The notes under the pieces: generated by a model | Told to the model about the DNA's origin: nothing | Databases searched by the model: none | Seen by the model: the letters and a program-made list of their open reading frames with translations, nothing else | Assembly: GCA_041483455.1 (NCBI GenBank) | Contig: JBGPFS010000089.1 | Location: 1-9,025, forward strand | DNA from: JBGPFS01 sp041483455 | Lineage (GTDB): Bacteria > Chloroflexota > Limnocylindria > Limnocylindrales > CSP1-4 | Direction: 5' to 3' | Length of the DNA stretch: 9,025 nucleotides | Position numbers and translations under genes: made by a program | Shown here: in pieces, positions 1 through 8,879 of the stretch | How the letters are laid out: every line of letters begins with the position of its first letter | Numbering within the stretch: position 1 is the first letter of the stretch

Positions 1-191
1 AACACCTCCCGGAAGCCCGGGACGGGCAGGGGGATCGGATCGGCGAAGGCGGACCGGACGGCATCCTCCGCGAACGCCCCGGGCTCACCTGAATAGGAGA
101 CCCGCGGCCGGCCCGGGGCCGGGGACGCCCCACGAGCCTCGCTGGGACCGCCTGCCTCTGCGCCCAGCCGGCGGCTCAGCGCTCGAACCAC
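1..191 (-). CDS. pheA: Prephenate dehydratase, N-terminal part (runs off the left edge)
   Basis: A minus-strand frame enters from within the preceding gene and stays open to the edge. From about 104 it reads RVSYSGEPGAFAEDAVRSAF, then PIPLPVPGFREV. This matches the start of the prephenate dehydratase catalytic domain (family pattern VAYxGExGAFSEEAA...PCxSFxEVF), which converts prephenate to phenylpyruvate in phenylalanine synthesis. The only standard start after the upstream in-frame TGA is GTG at 189-191, giving 63 visible codons and a 16-nt overlap with the free regulatory-domain gene. About 30 Arg/Gly/Pro-rich residues then precede the domain. No Shine-Dalgarno is visible, so translation is probably coupled, or a non-standard CTG further in is used. 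No terminator separates it from the operon. The ACT domain expected at the C-terminus lies outside the window. Confidence 0.82.
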   Translation of the reverse strand, partial: MVRALSRRLGAEAGGPSEARGASPAPGRPRVSYSGEPGAFAEDAVRSAFADPIPLPVPGFREV

Positions 192-690
192 GAGGTGGTG
201 TCGGTATCAGGGGCGTCCTCGTCGAGCTCGGCCCGACGCGGCGCCTCGGCGATCGCGGCCGCCTTGGCTCGACGCTGGTTGCCCGCGGCCTCGGTCGCGC
301 CGGCCCAATCCTCATCCCCCAGGAGCGCCTCGAGCGCGGCCATGTATGCCTCGATCGAGGCCGCGATGATGTTCACGTTCCGCGACTCGCCCGTGTAGCG
401 ACCTGCGCCCCGCCGACCGGGGGCCGAGGCCGGCGGCGCGATCCGAACCGCCACGACCGCTTCGGAATCCGGTCCCTCGGCCGTGGCGTGGACGTCGTAG
501 GCGAGGAGCCGCGGGCTCGCCTGGAGAACGTCGACGAGGGCTGCGTCGACCGCCCGGTAGAGCGCGTCGACCGGGCCGTTCCCCTCGGCCGCCCCGTCCC
601 AGAGGTGCTCGCCGGCTCCGATCACGACCGCCCCACGGCTCTGGACGTTGCTGCCGGACGTGACCGTCCAGCGTTCGAGGTGGAGTGTCG

Positions 691-694
<4 letters not shown>
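176..694 (-). CDS. Stand-alone LeuA-type allosteric (dimer) domain protein
   Basis: This 172-aa protein resembles only the C-terminal regulatory domain of 2-isopropylmalate and citramalate synthases, with no catalytic barrel. HLERWTVTSGSN (5-16) aligns with ALEGWSVTSSHG of the neighbouring LeuA. EGNGPVDALYRAVDAALVDV (37-56) carries the Gly-Asn-Gly-Pro motif that lines the leucine site in the family. LLAYDVHATAEG (63-74) and SRNVNIIAASIEAYMAAL (104-121) complete the fold. The tail from about residue 125 is charged and low in complexity, with no counterpart in LeuA. ATG 694 overlaps the cimA stop by 4 nt and has a strong ribosome binding site. It is not a broken synthase gene: the domain is complete and cimA just upstream already has its own copy. 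Inference: it could bind a branched-chain amino acid and act in trans on LeuA or CimA, as IlvN does on IlvB. The function is unproven. Confidence 0.85.
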
Positions 695-2366
<1,672 letters not shown>

Positions 2367-2370
<4 letters not shown>

Positions 2371-3587
2371 CGGGCAGCCTTCGCTGCGTCCCCGGCTGCG
2401 TTCCCGGCTGCGTTCCCCGCCGGGTTCGGCGCGTCGGCGCCCGCCGGCTTCGCCGTCGGCAGCCGGTCGAGGATCGCCCGGGTCATGCCCGTCGTCCCGA
2501 CCCGCTTCAGGCCGGCCGTCGGAACGCCCCCGGGCGGCCACAGATCGGCCGTCCGGTAGCCATCGTCGAGGGCGCGGGTCACCGCCGTCTCGATCGCGGC
2601 CGCCGCGCCCGCCTCACCGAGCGACCAGCGCAGGAGAAGCGCCCCCGAGAGGATGGTCCCGATCGGGTTGGCCAGGTCGCGCCCCGCGATGTCGGGCGCC
2701 GAGCCGTGGATCGGCTCGTACAGGCCGAGCAGGCCGTGGGCGGTCCGGCGGGTCCCGATCGAGGCGGACGGGAGCATCCCGAGCGAGCCGGCGAGCACGC
2801 TCGCCTCGTCGGACAGGATGTCGCCGAAGAGGTTCTCGGTGACGAGCACGTCGAAGTCGGCCGGTCGCCGGATGAGCAGCATGGCGCAGGCGTCGACGAG
2901 CCGGTGCTCGACGGTCACGTCGGGGAACTCGGGCCGGACCTCCTCGACCACCTTCCGCCAGAGGCGCGAGGAGGCGAGCACGTTCGCCTTGTCGACCGAG
3001 GTGAGCCGTCCCCGCCGGCCACGGGCCGACTCGAAGGCGAGCCGGACGACCCGCCGGATCTCCTGCTCGGTGTAGAAGAGGGTGTCGATCGCGACCCGGC
3101 CATCGGGCGTCTGGCGCTCCTCGGAAGGGCGGCCGAAATAGAGCCCACCGGTGAGCTCGCGGACGATGAGCAGGTCGACCCCGGCCAGGAGGTCGGCCCG
3201 GACCGGCGCCGAGGCCACCAGCGCCGGGTGAACGCTGACCGGGCGGAGGTTGGCGAACAGCTCGAGCCCGCCGCGGAGGGCGAACAAAGCCTGTTCGGGT
3301 CGGACGGTGGCCGCCGGGTCGTCCCACTTCGGCCCGCCGACCGCGCCGAGGTAGACGGCGTCGGCCCCGGCGCATGCGACCAGGTCCTGGTCCCGGATCG
3401 GGACCCCGTGGGCGTCGATCGCCGCCCCGCCCACCAGCAGCTCGGTCCAGGCGATCGAGAAGCCGGCCGCGACCCCGACCTCGTCGAGCACCTGCCGACC
3501 GGCCGCGACGACGTCCGGGCCGACCCCATCGCCCGGGATCGCGACGACCCGATACGTCGGCCTCGCGAGATCGCTCTCCACGGTCAC
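2367..3587 (-). CDS. leuB: 3-Isopropylmalate dehydrogenase
   Basis: This 406-aa NAD-dependent enzyme oxidises and decarboxylates 3-isopropylmalate to 2-ketoisocaproate. In organisms with CimA it also handles 3-methylmalate to 2-ketobutyrate, so here it probably serves both leucine and isoleucine. Motifs are AIPGDGVGP (16-24), GAVGGPKWDD (81-90), RELTGGLYFG (143-152), SVDKANVL (197-204), VDACAMLL (231-238), the Mg-binding NLFGDILSDEAS (252-263), and EPIHGSAPDIAG (291-302) before NPIGTILS. The family's usual length is about 350-365. The excess is a disordered-looking C-terminal tail (about 380-406) containing a 4-residue repeat. The start is GTG at 3587, overlapping the leuA TGA. No strong Shine-Dalgarno is visible, so coupled translation is likely. 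The end overlaps cimA by 4 nt. Confidence 0.96.
2382..2417 (-). repeat. Three 12-nt tandem units coding the LeuB tail
   Basis: Read on the minus strand, GGGAACGCAGCC (2417-2406) is followed by an identical copy (2405-2394) and a third copy with two substitutions (2393-2382). Together they encode GNAA-GNAA-GDAA. They lie at the extreme 3' end of leuB, beyond the conserved enzyme, just before the cimA start and its GAAGG ribosome binding site. Confidence 0.85.
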
Positions 3588-5203
3588 GGCAGGCGCTCGG
3601 CCGTGCGCGACGTCACGAACGCCGCGTCGACCCCGTTGATCTCGGCGCCGTGGAGCTTGTTGGCGGCCACCAGGTACGCCTCGAGCGACGCCTCGATGAT
3701 GTTCGTGGACAGGCCGTGGCCGGTCACGACGAGCGCGCCCGGTCCCTCTTCCGAGGAGCGCCGGCAGCGCACCCGGACCTGGCCCTGGGCATCCTCGCCG
3801 GCCGAGACGGCCTTGATCTCGTACTCGGCCAGGATCGGATGCCAGCCGAGGACCGGCTGGAGGACCGCGTCGACGGCGGCGTAGAGCGCGTTAACGGGCC
3901 CGTTGCCGGTCGATTCGTGGCCGTGCGCCTCGCCGCCGATCGAGAGCGAGACGGTCCCGGTCGCCTTTCCGCCGTGCGAGCTCGTGACGCTCCAGCCCTC
4001 GAGCGCGATCGAGGCCGGGACCTCCGAGGTGCGGGCCTCCACGAGCGCCAGCAGGTCGGCGTCCGTGACCTCCTTCTTCGCGTCGGCCAGGGCGATCGCC
4101 TGGCGGTAGACGGCGTCGAGCGCCTCGCCCTCGATTTCGTGGCCGAGCTCGCGGAGCTTGCCCTGGAGGCCGCGCCGCCCGGACAGCTTGCCGATCGTGA
4201 GCTGGCTGCCCGCGAGCCCCACCGACTGGGGCGTCATGATCTCGTAGGTGAGCGGATTCTTGATCACGCCGTCCTGGTGGATCCCCGACTCGTGGGCGAA
4301 GGCGTTCCCGCCGACGATCGCCTTGTTGGGCTGGATCGCGAACCCGGTCAGGTAGCTGACGAGCCGGCTGGCCGCGGTGATCTGCTCGGTCTGGACCGCG
4401 CTGATGAGCTCCGGGAACTGGGTCGGCCGGGTACGCAGCGCCATGACCACCTCCTCGAGGGAGGCGTTGCCGGCCCGCTCGCCGAGCCCGTTGATCGTGA
4501 CCTCGACCTGGCGCGCCCCGGCCTGGACCGCGGCCAGGGTGTTCGCCGTGGCGAGCCCGAGGTCGTTGTGGCAGTGGACCGAGACCGTGGCCGCGGACCC
4601 GACCCGCTCGACCACGCGGCCGACCAGGGCCCCGAACTCGGCCGGGATCGCATAGCCGACCGTGTCCGGGATGTTGACCGTCGAGGCGCCCGCCGCCACG
4701 ACGGCCTCGTAGACGTCGAGCAGGTAGGCGAGGTCGGTCCGGCTGGCGTCCTCGGCGCTGAACTCGATCTCGGCGTCGCGGCCGAGGGCCGCCCGACCGT
4801 AGCGGACCCATTCCACGGCCAGCCGGAGCGCCTCGCCGCGGTCGATCCGGAGCTTGTGCTTCAGGTGGATATCCGAGGTCGCGATGAAGACATGGAGGTG
4901 CGGTCGCTCGGCGACCCGGATGGCCTCGACGGCCCGCTGCGGATCTCCGTCCCGGCAGCGGGCGAGCGCGGCGACGGCCACGCCACGGGCCTCCTTCGCG
5001 ATCCGCCGGACCGCCTCGAAGTCGCCCGGGGAGGCGGCCGGAAAGCCGGCCTCGATGACGTCGACCTTGAGCCGGACGAGCTGGCGGGCGACCTCGAGCT
5101 TCTCGGCCGCGGTCAGTCCGGCGCCCGGCGCCTGCTCGCCGTCGCGGAGGGTCGTGTCGAAGATCCGGACGCTGCCGGCGGGGACGCCGAGCCCGCCGTT
5201 CAT
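3584..5203 (-). CDS. leuA: 2-Isopropylmalate synthase
   Basis: This 539-aa enzyme condenses acetyl-CoA with 2-ketoisovalerate to give 2-isopropylmalate, the first leucine-specific step, and is normally inhibited by leucine. The catalytic TIM barrel opens with FDTTLRDGEQAPG (15-27; Arg20, Asp21). It continues with the metal-ligand pair His210 and His212 in VSVHCHNDLGLA, GLGERAGNASLEE (239-251), and HESGIHQDGVIKN (304-316), typical of IPMS rather than homocitrate synthase. A linker region precedes the C-terminal LeuA dimer/allosteric domain at about 398-515, with TGNGPVNALYAAVDAVL and LSTNIIEASLEAYL. The DTTLRDGEQAPG form and the nearby CimA with a different signature support IPMS. ATG 5203 overlaps the ilvC stop by 4 nt and has AAGG 7 nt upstream. 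The end overlaps leuB as GTGA. Confidence 0.95.
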   Translation of the reverse strand: MNGGLGVPAGSVRIFDTTLRDGEQAPGAGLTAAEKLEVARQLVRLKVDVIEAGFPAASPGDFEAVRRIAKEARGVAVAALARCRDGDPQRAVEAIRVAERPHLHVFIATSDIHLKHKLRIDRGEALRLAVEWVRYGRAALGRDAEIEFSAEDASRTDLAYLLDVYEAVVAAGASTVNIPDTVGYAIPAEFGALVGRVVERVGSAATVSVHCHNDLGLATANTLAAVQAGARQVEVTINGLGERAGNASLEEVVMALRTRPTQFPELISAVQTEQITAASRLVSYLTGFAIQPNKAIVGGNAFAHESGIHQDGVIKNPLTYEIMTPQSVGLAGSQLTIGKLSGRRGLQGKLRELGHEIEGEALDAVYRQAIALADAKKEVTDADLLALVEARTSEVPASIALEGWSVTSSHGGKATGTVSLSIGGEAHGHESTGNGPVNALYAAVDAVLQPVLGWHPILAEYEIKAVSAGEDAQGQVRVRCRRSSEEGPGALVVTGHGLSTNIIEASLEAYLVAANKLHGAEINGVDAAFVTSRTAERLP

Positions 5204-6264
5204 CGCCCGGCCTTGGTCGCCGGGCGCGGCTCGCTCGCCGCGGCCTGGGCCTGGCCGGCCCGGACCTCGACCGGGTCGAGGAACGCCATCTGGCTCCGGA
5301 GCGCGGCGCCGACCCGCTCGATGAGGTGGTCGTGATCCTGCTGGCGAAGGCGCTCGAAGTTCGGCCGACCCGCCTCGTTCTCGGCGATCCAGCGGGCGGC
5401 GAACGTGCCGTCCTGGATCTCGGCCAGGACCTGCTTCATCGTGCCGCGGACGTGCTCGTCGATGATCCGCGGGCCGGAGACGTAGTCGCCGTACTCGGCC
5501 GTGTCGCTGACGCTGAAGCGCATGAAGTTCAGGCCGCCCCGGTACATCAGGTCGACGATGAGCTTCAGCTCGTGGAGCGTCTCGAAGTAGGCGAGCTCGG
5601 GCTGGTAGCCCGCCTCGACGAGCGTCTCGAAGGCCATCTTGACGAGGGCGGCCGTGCCCCCGCACAGGACCGACTGCTCCCCGAACAGGTCGGTCTCGGT
5701 CTCCTCGGCGAAGGTCGTCTCAAGGACGCCGGCGCGGGTGCTCCCGATCGCCCGGGCGTAGGCGAGGACCTGGCCCCGGGCGGAGCCGCTCGCGTCCTGG
5801 TGGACCGCGAAGAGGGCCGGCACGCCGCCGCCGGCCCGGTAGACCGAGCGGAGAAGGTGGCCGGGACCCTTCGGGGCGACCATCCCGACATCCACGCCGG
5901 CCGGCGGCTCGATCCGCCGGAAGTGGATGTTGTAGCCGTGGGCGAACATCAGGAGCGCCTTCGGCCGGAGGTTCGGCCCGATCTCCCGGTCGTAGACCTC
6001 CTTCTGGCTGGTATCCGGGACGAGGATCATCACGACGTCCGCGGAGCGGACGGCCGCCGCCACGTCCGAGACTCGAAGGCCGGCGTCGGCGGCCAGGGCC
6101 CGGCTCTTGGAGCCAGGCGCGAGGCCGACGATCACGTCGACCCCCGACTCGTGGAGGTTGAGGGCGTGGGCGTGGCCCTGGCTGCCGTAGCCGATGATCG
6201 CGACGGTCTTCCCGGCAAGGGCGGCCGGATCGGCGTCGTGGTCGTAGTACATCTTCGCGGTCAT
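5200..6264 (-). CDS. ilvC: Ketol-acid reductoisomerase, class I
   Basis: This 354-aa enzyme isomerises and reduces 2-acetolactate or 2-aceto-2-hydroxybutyrate to the dihydroxy acids, using NAD(P)H and Mg2+. The N-terminal Rossmann domain shows AIIGYGSQGHAHALNL (22-37). The cofactor-selecting loop reads VGLAPGSKSR (46-55). The conserved FAHGYNIHF (107-115) contains His109, and APKGPGH follows at 130-136. The knotted C-terminal domain carries the metal and substrate residues in DLFGEQ (Asp192, Glu196), YFETLHELKLI (Glu228, Glu232) and SVSDTAEYG (Ser253). The length matches class I apart from a short Ala/Pro-rich tail from about residue 335. In the cofactor loop an Ala occupies the position where many NADPH enzymes have Arg, although both following serines remain. 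ATG 6264 overlaps the ilvN stop by 4 nt, and the end overlaps leuA by 4 nt. Confidence 0.97.
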   Translation of the reverse strand: MTAKMYYDHDADPAALAGKTVAIIGYGSQGHAHALNLHESGVDVIVGLAPGSKSRALAADAGLRVSDVAAAVRSADVVMILVPDTSQKEVYDREIGPNLRPKALLMFAHGYNIHFRRIEPPAGVDVGMVAPKGPGHLLRSVYRAGGGVPALFAVHQDASGSARGQVLAYARAIGSTRAGVLETTFAEETETDLFGEQSVLCGGTAALVKMAFETLVEAGYQPELAYFETLHELKLIVDLMYRGGLNFMRFSVSDTAEYGDYVSGPRIIDEHVRGTMKQVLAEIQDGTFAARWIAENEAGRPNFERLRQQDHDHLIERVGAALRSQMAFLDPVEVRAGQAQAAASEPRPATKAGR

Positions 6265-6857
6265 CGCTTGAGCGCCTCCTCGATGGATCCCGAGCCGCGC
6301 GCCATGACCACGGTCCCGGTACGGACGAGTTCCTTGATCCCGTAGCCGCGCATGAGCGCGACCAGGGCGTCGATCTCCGGCTCGGTCCCGGTCGCCTCGA
6401 CGATGACCGAGCCGTCCGCGACGTCGACGACGCGGGCCCGGTAGAGCTCCACGATCTTGACGATCTCGGCCCGGTTGGCATCCGTGGCCCGGACCTTCAC
6501 CAGCGCCAGCTCGTGCTGGACGGTGGGCTCGGTCGTGAAGTCCTGGACTTTCAGGACGTCGATCAGCCGGTAGAGCTGCTTGGCCGCCTGTTCGACCGCG
6601 ACGTCGTCGCCGTTCAGGGTGATCGTCATCCGGCTCACGTCGGGTCGATCGGTGTGGCTCACGGCCAGCGACTCGATGTTGAAGTTGCGAGCTCGCATCA
6701 GGCTCGCGACCCGGTTCAGGACGCCCGGCTTGTCGAGCACGATCGCGACGAGCACGTGGCGCCGCTGCGCGCCGCTGCCGGGCAGCGCCCGGGCCGGCGG
6801 GGCGGCGTGGGCGGGCGCCGCCGGCGCGCCGGCGGCGGGGGTCGCCTGATCGCTCAT
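6261..6857 (-). CDS. ilvN: Acetolactate synthase, small regulatory subunit
   Basis: This 198-aa regulatory subunit pairs with IlvB, stimulates it and confers feedback inhibition by branched-chain amino acids, usually valine. An ACT domain spans about residues 34-106, with the characteristic stretch LDKPGVLNRVASLMRARNFN (41-60) followed by IESLAVSHTD. The typical C-terminal small-subunit domain follows: HELALVKVRA (115-124), VEATGTEPEIDALV and GIKELVRTGTVVMARG. Residues 5-30 are a low-complexity Ala/Pro tract ahead of the ACT domain, longer than usual. ATG 6857 overlaps the ilvB TGA by 4 nt, and a GGAG lies about 7 nt upstream. An ATG 18 nt earlier is possible but is less consistent with the ATGA pattern of this operon. 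The end overlaps ilvC by 4 nt. This is a clear family member. Confidence 0.96.
   Translation of the reverse strand: MSDQATPAAGAPAAPAHAAPPARALPGSGAQRRHVLVAIVLDKPGVLNRVASLMRARNFNIESLAVSHTDRPDVSRMTITLNGDDVAVEQAAKQLYRLIDVLKVQDFTTEPTVQHELALVKVRATDANRAEIVKIVELYRARVVDVADGSVIVEATGTEPEIDALVALMRGYGIKELVRTGTVVMARGSGSIEEALKR
6275..6280 (-). promoter_or_regulatory. Ribosome binding site for ilvC inside ilvN
   Basis: AGGAGG on the minus strand lies 10 nt before the ilvC ATG at 6264, within the last codons of ilvN. It supports this start over the internal ATG 12 nt downstream (MYYD). Confidence 0.7.
6816..6837 (-). repeat. 22-bp perfect palindrome within the 5' end of ilvN
   Basis: The stretch is its own reverse complement over 22 bp, centred on GGCGCGCC between 6826 and 6827, and consists only of G and C. 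It starts about 20 nt inside ilvN and encodes part of the Ala/Pro-rich N-terminal tract. It could fold in RNA or act as a cruciform, but it has no U-run and there is no other sign of function. GC-rich Ala codons may explain it. Confidence 0.6.
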
Positions 6858-8758
6858 TCCTCGACTCCATCCCATTTCTCGATGAGGTCGGACAGGCCCT
6901 TGCCGGCCGGCATCATCGGGAAGACATTCTGCGTCTCCTCGATCTCGAACCAGACCAGGGCCGGCCCGTCGACCGCCTGGGCAGCCCGGATCGCCTGGTC
7001 GACCTCGTCGGGCTGGCGGACCCGGAAGGCCGGGATCCCGAACGCGTCGGCGAGCTTGGCGAAGTCGGGCCCGAGGAGGTGCGAGGAGTGGTAGTTGCCG
7101 CCGTAGATGATCTCCTGCCACTGGCGGATCATGCCCAGCTTCTTGTTGTCGAGCAGGGCGATCTTGACGGGGATCTGGTCCTGGACCAGGGTCATCAGCT
7201 CCTGGACGGTCATCTGGAACCCGCCGTCCCCGGTGATCGCCCACGTCTCGCGGTCAGGACGGCCGAGCGCGGCGCCCATGGCCGCCGGCACGCTGAAGCC
7301 CATCGTACCGAGGCCGCCCGAGCTGACATGGCTGTTCGGCAAGCGGAACTTCGCGTAGCGCGCGAGCCACATCTGGTTCTGCCCGACATCGGCGACGTAG
7401 GTCGCGGCGTGGTCGGTCAGCTCGCCGATCCGTTCGATCACGTAGTCGGCGGTCAGGAGCCCCTCCCGCCAGGCGCCCGACCCGTGCCATGAGGCGCCCT
7501 CGGACTCGGCCCGCCACTCGGCGAGCTGACCGAGATACTCGGCCCGCTCCTCGGCCCGGACGGGATCGACGAGCGGCAGGAGGGCCGCCAGGACCCGCTT
7601 CGCGTCACCGACGATCGGGACCTCGACGGCCACGTTCTTGCCGATCTCCGCCGGATCGATGTCGACATGGACGATCCGGGCGTACGGGGCGTAGGTCCGG
7701 ACGTTGCCGGTGACCCGGTCGTCGAAGCGCATCCCGATCGCGACGAGCAGGTCGGCCGACTGGATCGCCCGGTTGACGTGCTTCCAGCCGTGCATCCCCA
7801 TGTAGCCGTAGGCGAGCGGATGGGCCTCGTCGAGCGCCCCGATCCCGAGCAGCGTCCAGGCGACCGGGATGCTGGTCTTCTCGGCGAGCGCACGCAGCTC
7901 GTCCCAGGCCTCGGCGTGGAGAACGCCGTGGCCGGCCAGGATCATCGGCCGCTTCGCCCGGGCGATCTCCATGGCGGCAAGGCGGACCTGCTTCGGGTGG
8001 CCCTCGAACGTGGGCCGGAAACCGGGCAGCCCGGCCACGACCTCCGCCTCGGTCGGATGGCCGGCGGCCGTCTCCTGCTGGAGGGCATCCTTCGTGATAT
8101 CGACGTGGACCGGGCCCGGTCGCCCCGTCCGGGCGATATGGAACGCCTCCGCGAAGACCCGCGGCAGGTCGTCGGCATCGCGGACCAGGTAGTTGTGCTT
8201 CGTCATCGGGAGGGTGATCCCGTTGATGTCGATCTCCTGGAACGCGTCCTTGCCGATGAGGGCGGCGGGAACGTTGCCGGTGATCGCGACGATCGGGATC
8301 GAGTCGAGCATCGCGGTGCCGATCCCGGTGACCAGGTTCGTCGCGCCCGGGCCGGAGGTCGCCATGCAGACGCCGACCCGGCCGGTGACCCGAGCGTAGC
8401 CGTCGGCGGCATGGGCGCCGCCCTGCTCGTGGCGGACGAGGATGTGGCGGAGCTCCGGGTGGTCGCCCAGGACGTCGTAGAGCGGGAGGAGGACGCCGCC
8501 GGGGTAGGAGAAGAAGACGTCGACGCCCTGGCGGAGGAGCGCCTCGCACACGACGTCCGCACCGATCCGGGTCCGGGTGAGCGGCTTCTGCTCGTGGAGC
8601 ATCGCCGTCCGGGCGCGCTCGACGGCGTCTGCGGCCGCGGTCCCCTCGTTCGGGACGTGGCTGCGCCGCGCCGGTGTGGGACCAGCCGGGCCGGGCGGCC
8701 GGGCGGGCTCGATCCCGGCCGGGTCGCCCCCGGCGGGTTCGCCCTTGGTGATCGTCAT
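6854..8758 (-). CDS. ilvB: Acetolactate (acetohydroxyacid) synthase, large catalytic subunit
   Basis: This 634-aa, ThDP-dependent enzyme condenses two pyruvates to 2-acetolactate (Val/Leu) or pyruvate with 2-ketobutyrate to 2-aceto-2-hydroxybutyrate (Ile). It is the cytoplasmic committed step of the branched-chain pathway. Visible signatures are SYPGGVLLPLYD (84-95), the catalytic Glu111 in RHEQGGAHAADGYAR, and TSGPGATNLVTGI (134-146). A central FAD/Rossmann-type domain includes AGHGVL and IGMRFDDRVTGN (341-352). The C-terminal ThDP/Mg site is GDGGFQMTVQEL (510-521) with DNKKLGM (537-543). The family fold begins near residue 65. The first 60 or so residues are a Pro/Ala/Gly-rich extension that the family does not usually have, but the good ribosome binding site supports the 8758 start. 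The end overlaps ilvN by 4 nt (ATGA). Expression is probably controlled by the upstream attenuator. The presence of ilvN next door argues against catabolic acetolactate synthase. Confidence 0.97.
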   Translation of the reverse strand: MTITKGEPAGGDPAGIEPARPPGPAGPTPARRSHVPNEGTAAADAVERARTAMLHEQKPLTRTRIGADVVCEALLRQGVDVFFSYPGGVLLPLYDVLGDHPELRHILVRHEQGGAHAADGYARVTGRVGVCMATSGPGATNLVTGIGTAMLDSIPIVAITGNVPAALIGKDAFQEIDINGITLPMTKHNYLVRDADDLPRVFAEAFHIARTGRPGPVHVDITKDALQQETAAGHPTEAEVVAGLPGFRPTFEGHPKQVRLAAMEIARAKRPMILAGHGVLHAEAWDELRALAEKTSIPVAWTLLGIGALDEAHPLAYGYMGMHGWKHVNRAIQSADLLVAIGMRFDDRVTGNVRTYAPYARIVHVDIDPAEIGKNVAVEVPIVGDAKRVLAALLPLVDPVRAEERAEYLGQLAEWRAESEGASWHGSGAWREGLLTADYVIERIGELTDHAATYVADVGQNQMWLARYAKFRLPNSHVSSGGLGTMGFSVPAAMGAALGRPDRETWAITGDGGFQMTVQELMTLVQDQIPVKIALLDNKKLGMIRQWQEIIYGGNYHSSHLLGPDFAKLADAFGIPAFRVRQPDEVDQAIRAAQAVDGPALVWFEIEETQNVFPMMPAGKGLSDLIEKWDGVEE

Positions 8759-8767
8759 CGCTCGTCG

Positions 8768-8774
8768 CCTCCCT
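8768..8774 (-). promoter_or_regulatory. Ribosome binding site that fixes the ilvB start
   Basis: AGGGAGG on the minus strand lies 9 nt before the ATG at 8758. The frame also has an ATG at 8779, but that one lies upstream of this site and has no comparable purine tract, so the 8758 start is preferred. Confidence 0.8.
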
Positions 8775-8795
8775 GGCATTCGGATCGGGGAGATG

Positions 8796-8823
8796 AAAAG
8801 ACCCTCGCCTTCCGGCGAGGGTC
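8796..8823 (-). terminator. Intrinsic terminator / attenuator upstream of ilvB
   Basis: Read on the minus strand, GACCCTCGCC (8823-8814), loop GGAA (8813-8810) and GGCGAGGGTC (8809-8800) form a perfect 10-bp stem closed by a GNRA-type tetraloop, followed directly by TTTT (8799-8796). It lies about 40 nt before the ilvB ATG. Only about 20 nt separate the U-run from the ilvB Shine-Dalgarno, too little for a normal promoter plus start site. Transcripts reaching ilvB most likely pass through this hairpin, which fits a regulated attenuator. The hairpin itself is seen directly; conditional use is inferred. It could instead simply end an upstream gene, with read-through. Confidence 0.85.
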
Positions 8824-8879
8824 CCTTCGGTCTTCGGTGGAGCTTCCGCTACCTCCGCGTTCCTCGGTTCTCCCGCCAG
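8812..8879 (-). promoter_or_regulatory. Possible antiterminator pairing in the ilvB leader
   Basis: CTGGCGGG (8879-8872), just before the end of the leader frame, can pair over 8 bp (two G-U wobbles) with CTCGCCGG (8819-8812). The latter spans the 5' arm and loop of the terminator, so the two structures exclude each other. Between them, GGT AGC GGAA GCT CC ACC (8853-8836) can form a small bulged hairpin that includes the TAG stop, and ACCGAAG occurs twice in tandem (8838-8825). A ribosome stalled on the Leu-rich codons upstream would leave the 8879-8872 strand free to pair. In DNA this GC-rich, 8-bp complementarities also arise by chance, so this is a hypothesis. Confidence 0.35.

Noticed and set aside
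99..125. A GC-rich inverted repeat (CGGCCC-G-GGGCCG) as a terminator after the free regulatory-domain gene
   Set aside because: There is no U-run on either side, and it lies inside the open pheA frame, so termination there is unlikely.
3374..5335. A 653-codon plus-strand open frame opposite leuA and leuB
   Set aside because: Same antisense shadow effect. It spans a gene boundary of two well-recognised enzymes and has no recognisable domain.
6729..6737. Asp instead of Asn in the IlvN valine-site region (LDKPGVL), suggesting loss of feedback
   Set aside because: Asp at this place is common in regulated actinobacterial-type small subunits (VEDKPGVL), so it does not indicate desensitisation.
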